Assembly: GCA_963755815.1 (NCBI GenBank)
Contig: CAVWLF010000005.1
Span: forward strand, 620,001-684,000
Direction: 5' to 3'
Length of the DNA: 64,000 nt
From: Palsa-506 sp963755815
GTDB lineage: Bacteria > Actinomycetota > Actinomycetes > Streptosporangiales > Streptosporangiaceae
Shown here: piece by piece, positions 1-8,711 of the stretch
How positions within the stretch are numbered: position 1 is the stretch's first letter
Layout of the letters: each line of letters begins with the position of its first letter
Translations under genes and position numbers: made by a program
The notes under the pieces: model-generated
What the model saw: the letters and a program-made list of their open reading frames with translations, nothing else
Told to the model about the DNA's origin: nothing
Databases searched by the model: none

Positions 1-263
1 CGGCCGGCCGCGCTGGGCGCGGGCACGTCTCACCGTGATGGTTGCCGGGGCTTCGCAGGGCCGATCCCTCCACCCCTCTGGATGAGCGCTATTTAGTTGT
101 CCGCTTCACTCTAACCCGGCCTGCGACCCGATGGCCGGCCCGGCCCTGGCACCGGCCTGCGCGGATACCGCGCAGCCCACGCTGGCCCCGGCCGGCACTC
201 GGCTCAAATCGCGACGCCGGGTCCTCTGGGCCCCTGCGGGCCGACCCGATATCCTGGGACCAC
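1..263. other. Upstream region, no gene supported
   Basis: The reading frame of the next gene stays open back to about position 42. The extra residues are rich in Arg and Pro, resemble no family and lack the codon bias of the gene itself. I see no RNA gene, repeat or clear promoter here; it is probably the 5' flank of the OtsA-like gene. Confidence 0.5.
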
Positions 264-1730
264 ATGAGCGCACGATCATCCGGCGGGCGGGTACTCATCG
301 CCTCCAACCGGGGCCCCCTGTCATTTACGCTCGGCGACAACGGTCAGCTGACAGCCCGACGAGGCGGCGGCGGCATGGTCAGCGGGCTGTCCACGGTGGC
401 GAGCGAGGCGGACGTGCTGTGGGTCTGCGCCGCCCTCAGTGACGCGGACCGGGCGGCCGCCCGCGACGCGCCCGGCGGGCGGCTGGGCCTGGACGGCACG
501 CCGGGCGGTTCCGGGGTGCGGCTCCTCGACATCCCGGAAGCGATCTTCGACGCGGCTTACAACGCGGTGGCGAATTCGGCCCTCTGGTTCATCCATCACA
601 TGCTCTACGACACGCCGAACCAGCCGGCGTTCGGTACCGGGTTCCGCCGCGACTGGGAATCCTTTCGTGCTTACAACGCCGCATTCGCCGAGGCGCTGGC
701 CGCCGACGCCGGCCCCGCGGGCGGCCCGTCCCCGATCCGGGCGGTGGTGCAGGACTATCACCTCTCACTCGTCCCGCGCATGCTCGCTGACCTGCGTCCC
801 GACATCAGGATCGCGCATTTCTCGCACACCCCGTGGGCACCGGCGGACTACTACCGGATACTCCCGGATCAGGCCGGCCGCGAGATACTCGAAGGCATCC
901 TCGGCGCAGATCACGCCGGGTTCCTCAGCCAGCGCTGGGCCGATTCGTTCCTCGACTGCTGCGCCAGGATCCTCGGTGCCTCGGTAGACCGGGGAGCCCG
1001 GCGGGTCAGCTACCGAGGCCACGTCACCAGCGTCGGCGTGCACCCGCTCGGGGTGGATGCCGACGAGCTGATGGCCCGCGCGGCGGAACCGGACGTGCAG
1101 GCCAGGGTCGCGGCGCTGACCAGGACGGCCGGCCGCACCAGGGTCATCGTCCGGGTCGACCGGACCGAGCTTTCCAAGAACATCGGCCGCGGCCTGGCCG
1201 CCTACCGCGAACTGCTGATCGCGCACCCCGAGTGGCGCGGCCGGGTGACGCACATCGCGTTCGCCTACCCGTCCCGGACCGACCTGCCGGAGTACCGCGA
1301 GTACACCGCCAGCGTGCAGCGGCTGGCCAGCGAGATCAACGAGGAGCTCGGCTCCGCGGACTGGCAGCCGCTGATGCTTGAGGTACTCGACGACTACGCC
1401 CGGTCGCTCGCCGCCTACCGGATCGCCGAGGTCGCGGTGGTCAACCCGATCAGGGACGGCATGAATCTGGTCGCCAAGGAAGTCCCGATCGTGTCCGATC
1501 ACGGCTGCGCCCTGGTCCTGTCACGGGAGGCGGGCGCGGCGGACGAGCTTGGATCGGAGGCCCTGCTGGTCAACCCATACGACGTGACGGCGACCGCGCA
1601 GGCCCTGCACGAGGCTCTTTCGATGACCGACGCCGAGCGGATCCGGCGGAGCGCTGCGCTGGCCAAGGCCGGTGCCGCGATGCCGCCGCAGCTATGGTTC
1701 GCCCGGCAGCTAGCGGCACTCGAGCCATAG
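264..1730 (+). CDS. OtsA-like trehalose-6-phosphate synthase family glycosyltransferase (GT20)
   Basis: A GT20 enzyme of about 488 residues, expected to join UDP- or GDP-glucose to glucose-6-phosphate to give trehalose-6-phosphate in the cytosol. The ATG at 264 puts the family N-terminus (ASNRGPLSF) about 10 residues in; upstream in-frame sequence is not conserved. Visible motifs are a Gly-rich donor loop (RRGGGGMVSGL), QDYHLSLVP in the acceptor region, VDRTELSKN where classical OtsA has VDRLDYTKG, and RDGMNLVAKE near the C-terminus. It converges on trehalose phosphatase with a 10-base gap, which supports a role in trehalose synthesis. A second, more classical OtsA lies at 31021, so this copy may have a different donor or a pseudo-glycosyltransferase role of the VldE type. 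Family certain; exact substrate not. Confidence 0.85.
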   Translation: MSARSSGGRVLIASNRGPLSFTLGDNGQLTARRGGGGMVSGLSTVASEADVLWVCAALSDADRAAARDAPGGRLGLDGTPGGSGVRLLDIPEAIFDAAYNAVANSALWFIHHMLYDTPNQPAFGTGFRRDWESFRAYNAAFAEALAADAGPAGGPSPIRAVVQDYHLSLVPRMLADLRPDIRIAHFSHTPWAPADYYRILPDQAGREILEGILGADHAGFLSQRWADSFLDCCARILGASVDRGARRVSYRGHVTSVGVHPLGVDADELMARAAEPDVQARVAALTRTAGRTRVIVRVDRTELSKNIGRGLAAYRELLIAHPEWRGRVTHIAFAYPSRTDLPEYREYTASVQRLASEINEELGSADWQPLMLEVLDDYARSLAAYRIAEVAVVNPIRDGMNLVAKEVPIVSDHGCALVLSREAGAADELGSEALLVNPYDVTATAQALHEALSMTDAERIRRSAALAKAGAAMPPQLWFARQLAALEP

Positions 1731-1740
1731 CCTGGCCGGC

Positions 1741-2595
1741 CTAGCTGGCCTGACGGCCGCTGAAAGCGGCGGCGAGCGATCCGAGCAGCGCCACCACCTC
1801 GCCGGGGCCCTCGACGATCAGGTCGGCGTTCGCGCCCAGTCCGGCGACCTCGGCGGAGCCGCTGCACACCGCGAGACCGGGTATCCCGGCCGCGCGCAGT
1901 TCGCGGACGGCACCGAAAGCCGGCACATCGCCGAGATCATCACCGCAGAAGAGAATCGCGCCGGGCTCCCGCTCGGCCGCGAGACCGGTCAGGGCCGACC
2001 CCTTATCGGCACCGGCCGGGCGCAGTTCGATCACCAGCCGGCCAGGTTCCAGCAGCAGGCCAGTTCGCTCCGCGAGGCTCGCCAGCGGGCCGCGCAGGCG
2101 CTCGAACGCCTCGTCCGGCCGCGCCGCCCGGCGGGTGTGGATCGCCATGGCGTCGCCCTTTTCCTCGGTCCAGACACCTTCCGGCGCGCCCGCGGCGGCC
2201 AGGACGCCCGGCAGTTCGCGCCGGGCGGCCGCCGCGCCCGGCGGGGCGGGAGGTGCGGTCAGCCTGCCGCCTTCCCAGCGCTCACGGCCGTAAAGGCCGA
2301 GCACAATCAGGCCGGGCACGAGGTCAAGGCGGCCGTACTCCACCACGGCGGCCGCCTGACGGCCGGTGATGATGGCCAGGGTGCCGGTCAGGGGCGCCAG
2401 CCGCCGCAAGGTGTCAATGGCTTCCGGGTGGGGGCGAGCAGCGGCCGGGTCGGCCACGATCGGGGCCAGCGTGCCGTCGAAATCCAGCGCGATCAGGGCC
2501 CGCTGGGGGTCTCGCAGCAAGGCGGCCAGGCCCGCCTGGCCCGCCGCGGACGGCGGAACGGGCAGCGCGGGCGGGCCGCTCCCGGCAACGCTCAT
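1741..2595 (-). CDS. otsB: Trehalose-6-phosphate phosphatase
   Basis: A HAD-superfamily phosphatase of 284 residues that removes phosphate from trehalose-6-phosphate. The nucleophile motif ALDFDGTLAPIV has its Asp pair at residues 38 and 40. A later CGDDLGDVPAF motif supplies the metal-binding acids, and VIELRPAGADKGSAL carries the conserved Lys. The ATG at 2595 starts just before the family N-terminus; the frame is open further upstream but that part overlaps the DUF3263 gene and has poor codon bias. It is convergent with the OtsA-like gene, and co-directional with DUF3263, 8 bases downstream of it. Together with either GT20 gene it completes the OtsA-OtsB route to trehalose. Confidence 0.92.
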   Translation of the reverse strand: MSVAGSGPPALPVPPSAAGQAGLAALLRDPQRALIALDFDGTLAPIVADPAAARPHPEAIDTLRRLAPLTGTLAIITGRQAAAVVEYGRLDLVPGLIVLGLYGRERWEGGRLTAPPAPPGAAAARRELPGVLAAAGAPEGVWTEEKGDAMAIHTRRAARPDEAFERLRGPLASLAERTGLLLEPGRLVIELRPAGADKGSALTGLAAEREPGAILFCGDDLGDVPAFGAVRELRAAGIPGLAVCSGSAEVAGLGANADLIVEGPGEVVALLGSLAAAFSGRQAS

Positions 2596-2603
2596 CGAGC
2601 CGG

Positions 2604-2855
2604 TTACCTCTCCCCGTCGGACCGGGGCGAGCGGATCCGCTCCCGCCGGCCGCGCTGCCGGCGCAGCCGCATGACCAGCGCGGGATCGAAGGCGAGCGCC
2701 TCCGGCCGGTCGATCAGCTCGTTCAGCAGCTGGTAGTACCTGGTGGCCGGCATGCCGAGTTCCTCCAGGATCTCCCGCTCCTTCGCCCCGGGCTGCCGCC
2801 ACCAGCTGCGCTCGAAGGCCAGAATGCGTATCTGGAGATCAGATAGCGCAGCCAT
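2604..2855 (-). CDS. DUF3263 family protein
   Basis: A small 83-residue actinobacterial protein. The core ILAFERSWWRQPGAKEREI, followed by an LGMPATRYYQLLNELID helix-turn-helix-like stretch and an Arg-rich tail, matches the DUF3263 family of probable small DNA-binding proteins. The ATG at 2855 begins MAALSDLQIRIL, the usual family start; the longer frame to 2945 runs into the divergent promoter. It lies 8 bases before otsB on the same strand, so the two may be co-transcribed. Function unknown. Confidence 0.8.
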   Translation of the reverse strand: MAALSDLQIRILAFERSWWRQPGAKEREILEELGMPATRYYQLLNELIDRPEALAFDPALVMRLRRQRGRRERIRSPRSDGER

Positions 2856-2901
2856 GCGGCCTCCCAGCCCTTCGATTGACACTCCATCGTAGGCAGCCTC
2901 T

Positions 2902-3756
2902 ATGCGTAGCGCCTCCGGAGACGTACGCTCACCCTTCGTGGCCAACTATGACTGCATTACCTTCCTGACGGACTACGGCGTCGAGGACGGTTTCGTCGCG
3001 GCCTGCCACGGGGTCGCGGCCCGGATCTCGCCCGGCATCCGCCTCATCGACATCACGCACCTGGTACCGCCCGGTGACGTGCGGCGCGGCGCGGCTGTGC
3101 TGGCGCAGACCATTCCCTACCTGCCGGCCGGGGTGCACGTCGCCGTGGTTGACCCCGGGGTCGGCACCGCGCGCCGCGGCATCGCCGTGCAGGCCGGCCA
3201 GGGGATCCTGGTCGGACCGGATAACGGACTGCTGTCCTGGGCCATCGCCGCCCAGGGCGGGGCGGACCGCGCCTGCCAGCTCACTAATGGCGAGTGGTGG
3301 CTGCACCCGGTATCGCCGACCTTCCACGGCCGGGACATCTTCACCCCGGTGGCCGCCTACCTGGCCAACGGCCGTGACCTGGCCGACGCGGGGACCGAGA
3401 TCGATGTCGCCGACCTGGTCACGCTGCCCGCGCCGACGAGCCGGGTGCATGACGGCGAGGCCGAGGGCGAGGTGATGTCCGTCGACCGGTTCGGCAACGT
3501 GCAGCTGTCCATCGCGGCGTCCGATGCCGACCGGCTTGGCATCGGGTTCGGCTCGCCGGTCGTGGTCCGCTGCGGGCGGCGGCAGCTGACCGTGCCTTTC
3601 CTGGAGACGTTCGCGGCGGTAGCACCCGGCGAGATCGTCGCCTACACGGACAGCGCCGGGCTGATCTCGCTGGCCGTCAACGCGGGCGATGCGGCCGAGC
3701 AACTCGGGCTACCGCCCGGCGCGCACGTCCGGCTGTCCGTCGCCCGGCCGTCCTGA
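2902..3756 (+). CDS. SAM hydrolase / SAM-dependent halogenase family protein (DUF62)
   Basis: About 270-284 residues of the family that attacks S-adenosylmethionine; most bacterial members use water or hydroxide and yield adenosine and methionine. Family motifs are FLTDYGVEDGFV at the N-terminus, VVDPGVGT, GPDNGLLSWA, FHGRDIFTPVAA and SVDRFGNVQLSI. FHGRDIF holds the His of the Asp-Arg-His triad known from SAM hydroxide adenosyltransferases, which favours hydrolase over halogenase. ATG at 2902 and GTG at 2938 are both possible; the GTG is nearer the family start. It is divergent from DUF3263 and followed by a small stem-loop. Confidence 0.85.
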   Translation: MRSASGDVRSPFVANYDCITFLTDYGVEDGFVAACHGVAARISPGIRLIDITHLVPPGDVRRGAAVLAQTIPYLPAGVHVAVVDPGVGTARRGIAVQAGQGILVGPDNGLLSWAIAAQGGADRACQLTNGEWWLHPVSPTFHGRDIFTPVAAYLANGRDLADAGTEIDVADLVTLPAPTSRVHDGEAEGEVMSVDRFGNVQLSIAASDADRLGIGFGSPVVVRCGRRQLTVPFLETFAAVAPGEIVAYTDSAGLISLAVNAGDAAEQLGLPPGAHVRLSVARPS

Positions 3757-3764
3757 TCTGCGGC

Positions 3765-3787
3765 ACCACCGCCGGCACTCCGGTGGT
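3765..3787 (+). terminator. Possible terminator hairpin
   Basis: Inverted arms accaccg (3765-3771) and cggtggt (3781-3787) around a 9-base loop lie 9 bases after the SAM hydrolase stop. There is no T-run, as is common in high-GC actinomycetes. Confidence 0.45.
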
Positions 3788-3837
3788 AGCACCCAGCATG
3801 GCCGCAAACGGCGCCTAGCCCTCAGTACCGTGGCACA

Positions 3838-6033
3838 ATGCCCTGTACCCGCACGGAAGGCATCGCAGGCGTGCCACTGAGGTTCCCCCGCCCTTCGATG
3901 GCCCCGGTCGCCGTAGCACTCATTGCTGGCTGGATCGCGCTGAACAGCGCCCCGGCCCTGGCCGACCAGGTACGCCAGTCAGAATGGTGGCTCCCCAAGC
4001 TGCACATCACCGCAGCGCAGCGGATCAGCGACGGTTCCGGCGTTACCGTCGCGGTCCTGAGCACCGGGGTTGACGCGGCGGCGCCTGACCTGGCCGGATC
4101 CGTCCTCACGGGCCCAGATTTCAGTGACTCCGGCCGCACCGCGGGCGGCCCGTTCTTCGGCATCAGCGGCACCGAGATAGCCAGTCTCATCGCCGGTCAC
4201 GGGCATGGCCCGGGCAACAGCGAGGGCATCCTGGGCGCCGCGCCGGCCGCCAAGATCCTGTCCGTCCGGGTGACCCTGGACAGCGGCGACCCGCTGCTGG
4301 CGAACCCGGCGATGACCTCCCGGCTGCCGGTCTCGATCGCCGACGGGATCAGGTACGCGACCAAGAATGGCGCCTCGGTCATTGACCTTCCGCTGGATCC
4401 GGGAGCGGCCGGCGCCAGCGGCACCCCCGGCGTGCCGGGCCTGGCGGTCAGCAGCCCGGCGGAGCAGTCGGCGGTGGCGTACGCGCTGCGCAAGGGCGTA
4501 GTGCTCGTCGCGCCCGCCGGTGACGACGGCGCCGCGCCAGCGCCGGCATCGTGAACTACCCGGCCGCCTACCCGGGCGTCATCTCGGTCGGCGCCTTCGA
4601 CCAGAACCTGGCCAAGGCCCCGTTCTCCAGCCGCAAATCGTACGTGACGCTGACCGCCGCGGGCGAGGGCGTGACCGCGGAAGCCCCGGCCGGCTACGCC
4701 ACCATCAGCAGCACCAGCGCGGCCAGCGCGATTGTCACCGGCATCGTCGCGATCATCAGGTCAGAGTTCCCCGCGCTGACCCCCCGGCAGGTCACCAAGG
4801 CGCTCACCAGCGGCACCCAGTTCCAGCGGCCAGGAGGCCGGCTGATCGGGTCGGGTTTCGGAACCGCGGACGCGGCGAAGGCGCTGCGGGCCGCGACCGC
4901 GATGGCCGAGCCACGCGGCCAGCGGGCCGGCGCCGGCGCCGTCGCGCGGGCGGCTCCGGTGACCCCGGCCGTCCCCGCGACCAGGCCGGCCCTGGCGCCC
5001 AGGCTGCGCCGGGATGGCGCCATCTCGCTGGCGGTACTGCTGGTCCTGCTGCTGCCGATCACGGTATTCGCGCTCGCCCGGCGGCACCGGCGACGCCGGG
5101 AGGAATCGGAATCCGATTTCGATTCCGGGTGGCCCGACGAGCCGGTCACCACGCAGTTCGCCACGGCCGGGATCGGTGCCGCGGAACAGGCGGAGTTCCT
5201 GCCGTCGCCGCCGGCCGGCCTCAGCACCAGCCGCGGGCATGCCCCCGGGCCCGACAGCCCGGCCGCCCCGGCCGGCGTCGGCGCGGTGCCCGGAGTGGCC
5301 GCGTTCGCCGGGGCGGCTAACTTCACTGGCGCACGTACCTTCACCGGCTCCAGCGCTGGCGGCATGGAGGCCCCCGGCCGCCATCCGGACCCCGGCGGCC
5401 CGGCGGATGCCGCGCCGCCGGCGGGCCCGGCCCAGCGGCCGGGCGCAGTTCCCGACGCCGGCCCGAGCCCGGGCCCCGGCGCAGGTGAGCGGCTGGCGCT
5501 GACGCCGATGCTGAGGGCCGTCCATGGCCGCGCCAAGGTTTCCGGCAGCCCGCCATGGGAGCCGGCCCCGAAGCCCGACAGCGAGCTTCCCTGGGCGACC
5601 GCCCCCGCGCCGCCGCCGGCCACGTCGTTCATCACCCCGCCGGACCGGAATGTCCACCCGGCCAGGTCGCTGTGGGATGTTGCCGCGAGCGGCGGCCGGA
5701 CGGAACCGCCCGGGCCAGCGCCGCAGCCAGCGCCGGAAGTCACGGATGTCTGGCATGTCAGCCGGGCCAGCAAGGCGGGCCCGGAACCGGAACCGCCCGG
5801 GCCAGCGCCGGCAGCCGGAAGTCATGGATGTCTGGCATGTCAGCCGGCCCAGCAAGGCGGGCCCGGAACCGGAACCGCCCGGGCCAGCGCCGGAGCCGGA
5901 AGTCATGGATGTCTGGCATGTCAGCCGGCCCGGCAAGGCGAGCCCGGAACCGGCCAGCAGCCCGACGTACGGGTGGAATCCGGTCGAGACGACCGAGACC
6001 TTCCCCGCTGTCCGCGAGGACGACGGCGCCTGA
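3838..6033 (+). pseudogene. Mycosin-like subtilisin (S8) pseudoprotease, two frameshifts
   Basis: Read across two frameshifts, this is a membrane-anchored mycosin-type S8 protein: signal peptide ending near ALADQ, subtilisin fold, one transmembrane helix (SLAVLLVLLLPITVFALA), then a long Pro-rich cytoplasmic tail. Frame 1 covers 3838-4554. One base appears missing near 4545, after which frame 0 restores GIVNYPAAYPGVISVGAFD. One extra base near 5812 then moves the tail to a frame stopping at 6033. The catalytic Asp position reads VAVLSTGVD (Ser for Asp) and the His position reads SGTEIASLIAG where active enzymes have HGTH. Only the Ser motif (STSAAS) survives, so even the restored protein should be inactive. 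No ESX secretion genes are nearby. The frameshifts may be sequencing errors. Confidence 0.75.
5736..5955 (+). repeat. 81-bp tandem repeat encoding a 27-residue unit in the mycosin-like tail
   Basis: Three units begin at 5736, 5818 and 5899. The consensus protein unit contains DVWHVSR followed by KAGPEPEPPGPAP. The first interval is 82 bases and the second 81. The extra base, in gccggcag near 5812 versus gccggag in the next unit, is the second frameshift of the gene. Confidence 0.8.
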
Positions 6034-6060
6034 TCCCGCGCCGTCAGGCCGGGGAGAACG

Positions 6061-6762
6061 TCAGTTCTTCTTGTGCCCGTTCTTCGCCGCGGCCAGTTCC
6101 TCCTTGCGGACGGACGCATACACCGGCACGTATTCCTGGCCGGACAGCGCCTGGATTGACCGCATCACCTCGTCCGTGACCGCCCGGCGCTGCCGGGCGC
6201 CGGTGCCCTGCGCCCGCAGCGCGGCAAAGGTCAGCGGCTCGCCGACGCTGACCTTGATCCGGCTGAGCCGGGGAATCGTGCTGCCGGGCGGGAGCACCCG
6301 GTCGGTGCCGATCATCGCGACCGGGATCACCGGGAGACCCGAGTTAAGCGCCAGCCAGCCGATGCCAGTCCGGCCCCGGTACAGCCGCCCGTCCGGCGAC
6401 CGGGTGCCTTCCGGATAGATGCCGAACAGCCCCCCGGCCTGCATCAGGCCGAGCGCGGACTCCAGCGTGTCCTGAGCGGCCCTGGCGCCCGCCCGGTCGA
6501 CCGACAGCTGCTTGGTGGCGCGCAGGTAGGCGCTGGTCACCCGGTCGACCAGGCGCGTGCCGGTGAAGTACTCGGACTTGGCGGCGAACGTGACCGGCCG
6601 GGTGAGCATCAGCGGCAGGAACACCGAGTCGACGATGGAGAGGTGATTCGACGCGAGGATGGCGCCGCCAGCGGCCGGGATGTGCTCGAGCCCGGTGATC
6701 TCGGGACGCCAGAGCAGGTGCAGGAACGGGCCCGCGAGGACCCTCGACACCTGGTACTGCAC
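6061..6762 (-). CDS. 1-acyl-sn-glycerol-3-phosphate acyltransferase (PlsC family)
   Basis: A 233-residue membrane-associated acyltransferase that would transfer a fatty acyl group to lysophosphatidic acid or a related lipid. The catalytic NHX4D motif is NHLSIVDSVF (about residues 39-48), the glycerol-phosphate motif is YPEGTRSPDG, and LPVIPVAMIG is the third block. The C-terminus is Lys-rich (KNGHKKN). It is convergent with the mycosin-like gene (27-base gap) and divergent from the polytopic protein at 7082. Substrate not defined. Confidence 0.88.
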   Translation of the reverse strand: MQYQVSRVLAGPFLHLLWRPEITGLEHIPAAGGAILASNHLSIVDSVFLPLMLTRPVTFAAKSEYFTGTRLVDRVTSAYLRATKQLSVDRAGARAAQDTLESALGLMQAGGLFGIYPEGTRSPDGRLYRGRTGIGWLALNSGLPVIPVAMIGTDRVLPPGSTIPRLSRIKVSVGEPLTFAALRAQGTGARQRRAVTDEVMRSIQALSGQEYVPVYASVRKEELAAAKNGHKKN

Positions 6763-7081
6763 GTGATCCTCCCGGTGTGCTCAGCAACAGCCGGTCACAG
6801 AGTAACCCGCCGTTCCGGATCAGGACACAACGCGACAACGCAGCCCGCGTGGTCAGCCTGCTACGGCTGGCCGGCTCGCCCGGGCGGCGGCTGGCGACCC
6901 GGCCGGGCAGCGGCCGGGCTCGCGGTCGGCGGGCACCGCGGCGCCCGGATAGGCTAACGGGCAGCCGCCGGGACACGCCAGCTTTCGCGGGCCAGCCCGA
7001 GCAGGCCGGATTAGCTACTGCCGGGTCCGGGGCGCGGGCCGCTCCGATCGCCCGGAACCGCAGCCAGTCTTCGTTGGCGGG
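6763..7081. other. Divergent intergenic region
   Basis: About 320 bases between the acyltransferase and the polytopic membrane protein. It must contain both promoters, but I could not pick a convincing -35/-10 pair. No repeat or RNA gene seen. Confidence 0.4.
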
Positions 7082-8710
7082 ATGACGTTCATGGCGATGC
7101 CCTCGGCAGCCTCCGGGCGGCTGGCCGCCGTGGGCCGGGCCGGCCGGGGCCTGGGCGCGCTGCTGCGGCGGCACTGGCTGCTGGCGGTGCTGCTCGCGGC
7201 GGGGCTGACCCTGCGCATCCTGGCCGAGGCCGCGTACCGTCCCGCCCTGCTCTTCAGCGACTCGATCCGGTACCTGTACCTCTCCGGCGGCCAGGACCCG
7301 GTGGGCTACCGGGTCCTGCTGAAGCCGGTCCTGCTCGTGGGCAACCTGGACACGGTGGCCGCGGTACAGCACCTGCTCGGCCTGGGCATGGCGGTCGCCC
7401 TGTACGTGCTGCTGATGCGCCGCGGTGTTCCCCGCGCGCTGGCCGCGATCGCCACCGCACCGGTACTGCTCGATGGCTACCAGATCCAGATGGAACAGAG
7501 CATCATGTCCGATGTTCTGTTCGAAACACTGATCGTGGCCGGGCTGGTCATCCTGCTCTGGGAGCGCTCCCCCAGGCCCTGGATGCTCGCTGGCGCGGGG
7601 CTCGCCCTCGGCTCCTCCGCCACCGTCCGGGAAGTCGGCCAGATCCTCATCCTGCCCGCGGCGGCGTACCTGCTCGTGGCGGTCCGGGGGTGGCGGCTCA
7701 GGCTCCGGCAGGCGGCTTTGCTCGGCGCTGCCTTCGTGCTGCCCATCCTGGCCTATTGCACCACCTCTTACCTGGTCACTGGTCATTTCAGGCTGGCCGA
7801 CCAGGGCACCAACGAGCTATACGGCCGGGTCGTGCTGGCCACGAACTGCCAGGCCCTGGAACTCCCCGCGGACGAGCGCCCGCTGTGCCCGACGCGGGCG
7901 TACGCCGTCAGTCTCGGTATCGACCGGCTCGAGCACAGCCCCCGGTCGCCGCTGCGAAGCTTCCGGCCGCCATCCGGGCAGAGCCCTTCGCCCATCGCGG
8001 CCAATTTCACCCGCCGCCTGTTCCTGCAGGACCCGGCCGGCGTCGTCGCCGCGATCGGCCGGGACGCCCTGAAGCTATTCGCCCTGACCCGGGTCACCAG
8101 CCCGGGCGATACCCCGATCTCGCGCTGGCAGTTCCAGCTCAGCTACCCCACCTACCAGCACGTGAGCCTGCATACGGTCCGGACGGCTGGGCAGCGTTTC
8201 GGCGGTGGCGGCCCGGTGGTGTCCAAGCCGCTCGCCGCCTTCCTTCGCGCCTACCAGCTTGACGGCGGTTACACTCCGGGGCCGCTGCTGGCGCTGGCCG
8301 CCCTCGCCGGGCTGGCTGGCAGCCTCGGCGTCCTGCGCCGGCGCCGCCCCCGGGGTGACGATCCCGGGGATGCGAGCGCCGACCCGGATGCCCAGCACGA
8401 CCTCTCGGCCGCCTGCCTGCTGTGCTTCGCCGTCGCCGTTACGCTGCTGCTCACCTCGGACGTGTTCGAGTTCAGCTGGCGCTACCAGCTTCCGGCGCTG
8501 GTCACGCTCCCGCCGGCCGGCGCACTCGGCATCATGGCCGTCTTCGGCGGCCTGGCCGGCCGCCGCCGCCGCGCCGAACCGGCGGTTGCCGCGACGGCAC
8601 CCGGGCCGACCGGGCCGGCCGCTCCAGCGAGCGCCGGGCCAGCGAGCGCCGTCGCACCGGCAGCCGACAGCGACGCCGCCAAAAGTGACGCGACCAAAAG
8701 TGAGCACTGA
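7082..8710 (+). CDS. Polytopic membrane protein, GT-C-like glycosyltransferase candidate
   Basis: About 540 residues with roughly 9-11 hydrophobic helices. The N-terminus has a first helix (LLAVLLAAGLTLRIL), then an acidic loop (LLFSDSIRYLYLS) where GT-C enzymes that use polyprenyl-phosphate sugars carry a catalytic Asp. A long extracytoplasmic segment with paired Cys (ATNCQALEL, PLCPT) and a low-complexity Ala/Pro C-terminal tail follow. ATGs at 7082, 7091 and 7097 are all possible starts. It ends one base before the convergent stop of the next gene. With the neighbouring membrane proteins and the LCP ligase it looks like part of an envelope glycan locus; sugar and acceptor are unknown. Confidence 0.6.
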   Translation: MTFMAMPSAASGRLAAVGRAGRGLGALLRRHWLLAVLLAAGLTLRILAEAAYRPALLFSDSIRYLYLSGGQDPVGYRVLLKPVLLVGNLDTVAAVQHLLGLGMAVALYVLLMRRGVPRALAAIATAPVLLDGYQIQMEQSIMSDVLFETLIVAGLVILLWERSPRPWMLAGAGLALGSSATVREVGQILILPAAAYLLVAVRGWRLRLRQAALLGAAFVLPILAYCTTSYLVTGHFRLADQGTNELYGRVVLATNCQALELPADERPLCPTRAYAVSLGIDRLEHSPRSPLRSFRPPSGQSPSPIAANFTRRLFLQDPAGVVAAIGRDALKLFALTRVTSPGDTPISRWQFQLSYPTYQHVSLHTVRTAGQRFGGGGPVVSKPLAAFLRAYQLDGGYTPGPLLALAALAGLAGSLGVLRRRRPRGDDPGDASADPDAQHDLSAACLLCFAVAVTLLLTSDVFEFSWRYQLPALVTLPPAGALGIMAVFGGLAGRRRRAEPAVAATAPGPTGPAAPASAGPASAVAPAADSDAAKSDATKSEH

Positions 8711-8711
8711 C

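Noticed and set aside
4761..6119. 452-codon minus-strand frame opposite the mycosin-like gene
   Set aside because: Arg/Gly-rich with no motif; the plus strand carries the S8 domain and membrane helix.
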